Shown here: positions 56,806 to 64,000 of the stretch, in pieces | Layout: every line of letters begins with the position of its first letter | Position numbering within the stretch: the stretch's first letter is position 1 | Assembly: GCA_034008185.1 (NCBI GenBank) | Contig: CM067091.1 | Location: 7,543,799 to 7,607,798, forward strand | DNA length: 64,000 nt | Direction of reading: 5' to 3' | Source of the DNA: Gorsachius magnificus | Taxonomy: Eukaryota; Chordata; Aves; Pelecaniformes; Ardeidae | The notes under the pieces: generated by a model | What the model saw: only the letters and a program-made list of their open reading frames with translations | What the model was told of the DNA's origin: nothing | Databases searched by the model: none | Program-made: the position numbers and the translations under genes

Positions 56806-59800
56806 TTTGCACCTCAAAAAGATGGACAGAGCCCTGCTCAGCCTGAGATCTGGGGAGCAAAGACCATTTTCTCCTGCCAACCCATGCAGCCCCAGCAGGC
56901 CCTGATCTTCATTAGGACTCCAGCTTCTGGCGTAATCAAGTTACGGCTTAATGTACTGAATGCAGGATATGGGACTCCGGTTCAAGTGGAATATATCGTA
57001 ATGCATTAAGCATTTCTCTTCAGATAAATAACTGAAGAAGATGTGTTTCCATTATTTGTGCATGCCCTCATACAGAAATGGCAGAAGGCCTAGGAGAGGA
57101 TTACATTCTTTTTTAATTCAATAAACAAATGTATAATTATATCTTCTGGGAACCATCCTGCAGCAAAGAGCAGAGGTTTGCCTCCCTGCTCCTAAACTCC
57201 AATGATGATAAAAAAATCACCCTGAAAAAGGCTCTTTTTTGCCCAGACTTCAAGGCAAGAAGATTGCTTCACCCTCACTGTCCTCCTGAACAGCAGCTGT
57301 GGGTTAAGTCCAGCAGTCCCACTGATCTGGGATCCTCCATTTGGGTCCCAATGCCTTTGCTCCAAGGACAGAGCAGAAGGTCCCCATTTGAATTTGGTGC
57401 CCCACCAGCTCTGGGCAGGCCATGGTCAGGATCACGAAGAGGCAATAGGGGCTGATTCCTTCACCAGGATAATTTAATTAAGCCTGCTGCTTAAATAGAC
57501 AACTCTAAACACTCTAAATATAGGTTGTGCTTTATGGAGGGAGAAGAGGCAGACAGATCCTTTATTGAGATACAAAGCAGAGATTTCGGCAGCAGAGCCT
57601 CTGAAGCAGCAATACATCCAGCTGCCAGAGGTGTCTCTTAAACCAACTGCTTCTTGGTGGGAGAGAACACCACAGTCACTGCTATCATCTTCCTTGTGTC
57701 CAGTTATATTCATGAGCATCTGTTCCTTGTCTCTGCAGGAAAAAGCCTGACTGGCCTCAGGAAGGACAGGCAAACACTGTTTGTGAAGCTCACATGGGAA
57801 ATTTTATGATATTTCAGTTTAAAACTCATGTCCAGGAGACTCATGGGGTCTCCTGGAGAAAAGCCACATGGTGTGCTCTTGGTCTTCCCTGTCCTGCGTC
57901 ATGCAGGAGCTGCTGGTGAAATGGCCTTGAGGGGACTGCTGAGACCCTGCCTGCATCTGCCTGCAAGACCAAGGGGTGCTCATGACCCCCCCCCAGTGCT
58001 GCCTGCAAAGCACTTGCAGCTGAATGACAAAGGTAAGGGAACTGCAGTCTCTGGGGGTTTCCCACGTGCTTTCAAATCCTGCCAAAGGCAAGAGAAGCAA
58101 CATTGCCACCACTTTGCAATCCCTCCTCTCTCATCCCGGTGCACCAGGCACAGAGGGATGACAGCGCCGCAGAGGAGAACAACACTGGACTCATCAGACT
58201 TGCTCTTCTATGGCAAACACCCTTTTTTTTTCCTTCAAATTTTTCACCACAATAAAGTAACTCAAGTCAATAGAAAACTAATTCATAGAAATTCACCAGC
58301 ATAAGTGAAAATGCTTAGTTGGGCACAGGGCATTACATCCATGGGGTGATAACTGGCCATCAAGCCCATCCCTATTAAACCAGGGTCCATACACTTGATA
58401 CACTCAGCAAAAATGTAAACTATTTGGAAAAGTGCTCCAGGAATTTACAGCTCAAATTTATGGATGTCATTAGGCATCTGGTACTGGCTGAAGGGAGCTG
58501 GGAGTCTAAGCTGTTCAGTTGATTCACAAGCCCTGTGGCCAGAGCCGTCCCATCACCCACAGGTGCCAACGAAGAACTGAACCCGGCAGTGGCCAAAGGA
58601 CTTATCTGAGGTCATCAGGAGAGTCCGTGGCAGAGCACGAGCTTTTGACCACATTAACCTGCTACAAAGGTTTGTGCTTTCATGCAACCAGCCTGTCTCT
58701 GAGCATAGCTGCAGCCTTCACTGATAGCTCATTTAGGAGCAGTAATTTTCCCAGTGAACAACAGACATGTACTTTCCTTGCTGTTATGATCACACTTGTA
58801 GGTGACGGTAATAAAACAGCTGTAGCTGTATTTCAACTGGCTGAGAATCAGGAGAAAGTACCTGAAATGAAGATTTCTGCCTCCTGTGCAAACCTTCTAG
58901 AAAGATCCTCCAGGTAAGACAGAAGCTAATTCCCCCATCTGGAAAAGCCTTTGCTGGCCCTTTCCAATGCACCCCATGAACAAGAAAAACTCACTGCAGT
59001 GGTAAACTGGGGACCACAGCAGGGTGATGGGTTTAAGTGCATGTGCGGTTTCTGTTGTGCTGAAGCTAGGCAACTCCATGGCATCATCACCTTGATAGAA
59101 ATTAACTTTATACAAAACCTAGTGTTCCTCCGACAGAGATGATGGCAGCAAGGATGAAAGCTGGAGCTGTGCTACCTGGCTTGTATAACGATTAGCAAAC
59201 TGTGGAATAACAATAACCTATTGTAACAGGAAAGAAAACTCCTTAGCATACTGCTGAGATGCTGAGAGATAGCAAAGCTGGCCTTCACACTCCTCGCAGC
59301 AGATCAGAACCAGCTCAAGGTCCTCATCCTTACCTCCCAGGCAATCTGGGTTGCAAACACCTAAAAGACCAGCTAACACCTGGGATGATGAATGAGGCTG
59401 ACAGATGAACTCCTTGGCACCACCAGTAAAGGCAGAACTTATCTGAGAGGCAAAGGAGCTTTCTCATGCCAAGACTGAAACACAAGCTCTCTGTCAATGT
59501 GGGACCAATGCAGACTGCCCGCAACCCCAATCCTAGAGCAAGAGACCTTTACCCAACACACCTTCTATACCCCAAAGATAGTGCAACCACTAAAGCTCAA
59601 ATAAGTAACACAAAAAACAACTCACAACAAATGAAATAAAACTTTAAAATGCCTGGAGAACAGTTTTGGAGACACTTTACATGGTCCTCACCAGGCAAAA
59701 GCTGAGGAAACTTCTTATCGTACTGAAATTGTCTCTTTTTTTTACATCTCACAAATAATAAATCCTGAAAAGAATTAATTTGGGAGAGAAGAAGTTTCCC

Positions 59801-62800
59801 TAAAGTTTGGAGTTACTCACTGACCATTCCATTTCCAAAACCGGAAGTGGTAAATGGAGAAATAGAGAAAAAATTCATGAAGTTGCAGCCATGTCCTGGC
59901 AGGGCAGGAAGACCCACATGGTTGGGGCTTAAGGCTACGATGGATCTTGTCCACCATCACCAAGGACAGGCCACCCTTCCCGCAGTGCCACCCCCATGAC
60001 CAAAGGAGTTATAAAGCAGCTGAAACAGTGACAGCTTTCAAAAGGGGGGAAGGAAACCCTCCCCGTAATCCTCCAGCTAAGCTGTTGCATCCAGCCATTT
60101 TAGCAAAGGCTGTCTCCACGCCATCTGCTAGACTGCAGCTAAATCTGTGTCCCAAACATGCTTCTTAGTCCTCAGAAAGGATTCAGAAACTAGGAGAAGA
60201 CTGAGAGGAGAAACACACTTCTGCTGCAAACCTGCACCCTTTCACCTTACTCCAAATGATGCTTGACAACATTTTTTAATAGATTTATCTGTGAAACCAG
60301 GCACATTTGGAGCAACATCTCAGGCAGAATGGGCTCCTTTTCTCTCTTTCTTGACCCTTTATCTCTGCAGCAGACAGATCTGAGCAAGCTCTGGTTGCTT
60401 CCTCCCTTTCTCAGGCTCTTGTCCTGTTTGTGAGAGAGATTCCATCTGTCCCCAGAGAACAACTCACCCAAAGAAAAGCCAGTGACAGTAGCAGCCAGGG
60501 CACACCTCCCTCCTGCATAGAAAAACTTTGCAGTAAAATACAAGATGAGAGTCAGGAGAATTGTTCCTAGAGGAGCATCACTGGGCTTTAAGAGCGGCTT
60601 TGCTCTGATGCAAGTCATAGAAAAAAAAAAAAACACCTAGAAAAGAAGAGCAGGATGCCTCAGTCCTGAAACAAGGCAGGTCTCAGCACCCAAAGGGATC
60701 GATAATCCTCAAAGCAGGACCTGCTCAGGATGGAGAATCCAACAGGAGGTTAAAAAAATCTCAGGGCTTGTGGCTTTTGTCTGCTTGTCTTTCCTTCCCA
60801 AGCTTCACCTCGTTTGCCTCATGGGATATTACACCTGTGACAGCCCAGACCCAGGTGCAAAAGACCCAGTCCAGTGACCTGCTCACAGGCTATACCTTGG
60901 TCTGGATCATCATTAAAAGCGTGTAAAGTTTAAGTCAAAACTTATCCCAGTTTTGTGAGCAGCTTTGCATCACAAATGACATCACGCAACACGAAAAGCA
61001 TCTCCACCTTAACAGGAGCAACAGGAGTGTTTGAAAGGTTGGCTTCCCAGCTCATCAGGAGCTAAAGGGTTTGGTTTGGAAAATGTGGTTCTCTGTATTT
61101 GACTCTATCTCAACCTCACACATATTACCCACACTTAATGTGATCTATCGGCACAAGCTCATGAAACCCCTAACAGCCTCGATATTACTGTGTCATTTCC
61201 CTCTCCTGCTGCAAGTTCTCCCTGTGAATCCCAGAGAAGGTACGGACAGTACAATTAGGCTGAAGGATAGAGTTTTCCCGCTACAGCTTAACCTCCATGC
61301 AGGATGCATAGGAAATAATATCAATAAAAGCACTTTTTTCCTCCTTTCTGCATTATTGAAACAGCACAGATCATGTTATCAAAGTCGACGCGACTACTCT
61401 GGCCAGAAAGTTGAGACAAGGAGGAGAAGGAGATTAAAAGGGAGAAAACCTGGAAGTATTTCTGCTGAATTTTCTGCAAAAGATGCATCAAAGTAAATTA
61501 TGATGAACCCACATTTTCAAGCCCTTTCAAATTCCACAGGGTCGCAAACACCTAGACAGCCAGAAGCCAAACAGACATGAGAGATTTCATTATAAAGCAC
61601 ATAACTGCTTCTTAGAAAGCCTGGGTTTGCTCCTGAAGTGAACCTGGACTATGCAATTAGTTTTATCAGGCTAAACTCCCTCTATCTGTGTCACATCAGG
61701 TGCTGATGAGTTCCCTGTCCTGAGTCCTTGCCGTGGGGTAGACAGTGCCTTGCAGGAGCTCTGAAATTACCACTTGATAACTTCATTGCTAAAGGTACTT
61801 GCCCATGTACCCACAATCAGAAGAACAGAACTTCCCCATCTTTGGATAATTCATCTTTTTTGTTTGCTTTCACCATTTGTTCTTTCAGTTGCTTAATCTT
61901 TTACAGAAGAGGTTTCCCTGAATCACTCACCTCCTCTCTCCAGATTCTTGGCCTTTGTTTGAATTTTCTTGGAAATGATGTCCAGAGCTGGACACCATTT
62001 GGAGCAGCTGATTTCACTCAGGCCAATGTATTTCCAGCGTTTCTTTCCCTCCCTCTCAGAGCAGAACAGGCTACCGGGCATTGCCAGGAGAGGGGTCCCT
62101 GAATACCTCTGTCCTTTTTACTCCTCCCTAGGAATCCACTGCAGGATATATGCATTTGTCTGACTTAGTACAGATCATCTTAAGCTATGTTAGGTCAAGA
62201 AAACCATGAGGCGGAAGGGGAAGGCTATCAACAAGTAGGATGTCTCACGTGGAAGGCAAAGGGCTCTATATCCCACCTGGTATAGCCATTTGCTCTCCTT
62301 GGAAAGAAAATGCAAAATGCTGCCATTGCACAAGCAGTTGAACCAGCTGCAGGCTTGAAGGAGGCTCAGGCATCCCCATGTAATGAATGGTGGCATTCTC
62401 AGCCCAGTTCTCTGCAGGACGGGCACACCTCAAAACCACTGGGAACACCTACCATAGTGATTTTGCCTCCTTGCAAAGAGCCCCAGCCCTGGCCCAAAGT
62501 ACCGTGGCACGCTGATCCTGGTTGACAACAGCTATCCCTGTCCAGAGCAGGGGACAAGACCCCATTGCTGAAGGCAATGGTTGCAACTTCTGCTACTGCT
62601 TGCCTGACTGATTGCAGGACTGCCACCCCAGGACATGTCTCAGGGAGGGCACTGCTGCAGACCAGGCAAGAAGTGATGATCTGGGGGCCGCTGCTGAATT
62701 CTGGCACTAACGGCAGAGAACAGATCTCAGCATGAGCATCCGAGCAGTGCTTCAAGGGCAGGGCTGCAGAAGGCTTCCAAAAGCACAGCTGACGCAAGGC

Positions 62801-64000
62801 ATCAGGCAGACGGCAGGCCCTGCCTGCACCATCTGCCTGCTCCCTGCCTCCCCAGGCCCGGCAACTTAGGCAGGAGAAACAACCCATCTTCTGCCGACTG
62901 GCACCTCAGGGTGCCAAAAGCATGACGAGAGGCAACCATGAACCAAGCAAAGCTGGCAACAGCCTGTGCTGCTCCAGCCAGGTGCATGGAGAGAACGGGA
63001 GCATCCCATCCCTCAGCCTCCACTGAGCTGATTTGTCAGAGGCATTTATAAACTTGATATGTCTCCACTATGGGGGAAAAGGGGTCCAAGACACAGTGAA
63101 TTGATGCAGGCATGGAAACGTTGCTTTAATTATATCTGCAGAGGGAGCTGAAAGGCCACTAACGGTCAGCCCCTGGCTCGAGCAGCTCTTCTGCACTTCA
63201 GGAGCCTGTGTTTGGTGCTTCCAGGATCTGCAAAGTCAAGGGCATGTCCTAAAGCCAGCAACATCAGTGTGTGTCTTCTCCAGCACACCTCAAACTAAGG
63301 AAACCCGTCAGCTCCCACGCTGAAATCCCATAGATCCAGAGCTGGACCTGGGATCTGCAGCACATGGGACATTTTCCAGTTAAGGCAAGAAGCCCTGCAT
63401 CTTGTAAGCCAAAAACATTACTGTGGGATGCTTCAGCTGTCCCACTTGGCCTCAGCTTCATCATCATCACCAGCAGCACAAAATCCCCTCTGCGTCACAC
63501 CCATGGACAGAGTTGTGCTCTGCCAAGTGCTCTCAAGGAAACGTAAGGCAGAAAGCCCCTGAGTTTCTTTAATTTTCTCCCCTGCTCCAGACTGGACAGA
63601 TTTGTGTCACACTGAAATCCAATTAAGCCAGCCAGTACCACTAAACCCTCCAAGCCGAACTAATGGATGTCACCGTCTCACTGAGCAACCCATCAGCTCC
63701 CTCCCGAGGTTTCTCCATGGAGACCTGCTCCATGGGGTAGGAGAGGGCTGCCATCAAAGCCCACGGCCCGCTTTCCTCCTCTGCTCAGGGGAAACACAGC
63801 CAAGGATGTGTGCCATCACGGGGATGTTGTCACCAGGACTGACCCTGAGACCCCTGAAAAAATGTTTGAAGTGGGTAATTAGCTTTGATGAAAAGCCTTT
63901 TGCTGTGGCAGAGGCTCCTGTAATTTGCCTAGAGGGGACAGAAAAAGAGTGGAAGGAGCAGATGTTTGGATTTGTTCCTCAAATATGGGGCGGGATTTCA
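56806..64000. other. Gene-free stretch to right edge
   Basis: No gene recognised. Open frames up to 162 codons (minus, 62,399-62,887) overlap others and match nothing known. A run of 13 A lies at 60,621-60,633 and a perfect hairpin at 57,831-57,857. A weak MIR-like minus-strand core may lie at 58,595-58,655. Confidence 0.5.
57831..57857. repeat. Perfect 10-bp inverted repeat with 7-bp loop
   Basis: The arms 'tccaggagac' (57,831-57,840) and 'gtctcctgga' (57,848-57,857) are exact complements. No terminator or RNA role is implied in this vertebrate context; probably chance or a local inverted duplication. Confidence 0.85.

Noticed and set aside
1..64000. Bacterial-type systems, CRISPR arrays, operons, tRNA or rRNA genes
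   Set aside because: No regularly spaced repeats, no tightly packed long frames and no RNA gene signatures. Base composition and repeats are those of a vertebrate genome.

Overview
This window reads as vertebrate, most likely bird, intergenic or deep-intronic DNA. The evidence is the repeat content. There are several CR1 retrotransposons, including copies whose 3' ends finish in the short tandem ATTCTATG-type tail typical of bird CR1. There are also solo long terminal repeats (LTRs) of one endogenous-retrovirus family that begin TGTCGTGG and end GGACA, a family I associate with neoavian genomes (recalled, not searched). No long poly-A-tailed young SINEs or LINEs of mammalian type are visible. 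No complete protein-coding gene, rRNA, tRNA or CRISPR array was recognised. Most open frames are short, lack homology I can recognise, and overlap on both strands, as expected by chance.

Layout. Positions 1-910 hold a very old CR1 copy on the plus strand, interrupted by a 17-G tract. About 910-10,550 is mostly unique sequence with scattered remnants of ancient MIR/CORE-SINE-like repeats. A short CR1 3' end lies at 10,553-10,795. A solo LTR with an expanded AAAAT microsatellite lies at 13,165-13,747. From 13.8 to 33.1 kb the sequence is largely unique. It has a pair of diverged direct repeats at 21.3 and 22.3 kb, a few old SINE fragments and AT-rich blocks that look like conserved non-coding elements. 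The longest open frame (30,715-31,404) is also here, but it has no ATG near its start.

From 33.15 to 36.1 kb is a nest of CR1 insertions. A minus-strand copy encodes recognisable pieces of the reverse transcriptase and is itself interrupted by a 50-bp LTR remnant with a perfect 5-bp target-site duplication. It abuts a short plus-strand CR1 tail and then an ancient plus-strand CR1. A CpG-dense patch at 37.06-37.69 kb is the best promoter-like candidate. CR1 3' ends follow at 40.15-40.46 kb (plus) and 56.5-56.8 kb (minus), and an ancient CR1 at 53.46-54.54 kb (plus). Two solo LTRs in opposite orientation lie 3 kb apart (45,313-45,890 minus; 48,937-49,504 plus). They share a 165-bp block of perfect identity inside otherwise clearly diverged copies.

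I found no multi-gene system. The observations most worth checking are the probable gene conversion between the two inverted LTRs, the cAMP-response-element octamer kept in one LTR and decayed in its relatives, the mini-LTR inside the CR1, and the CpG-dense patch. Boundaries of old repeats are approximate because they were set by eye against recalled family consensus sequences.
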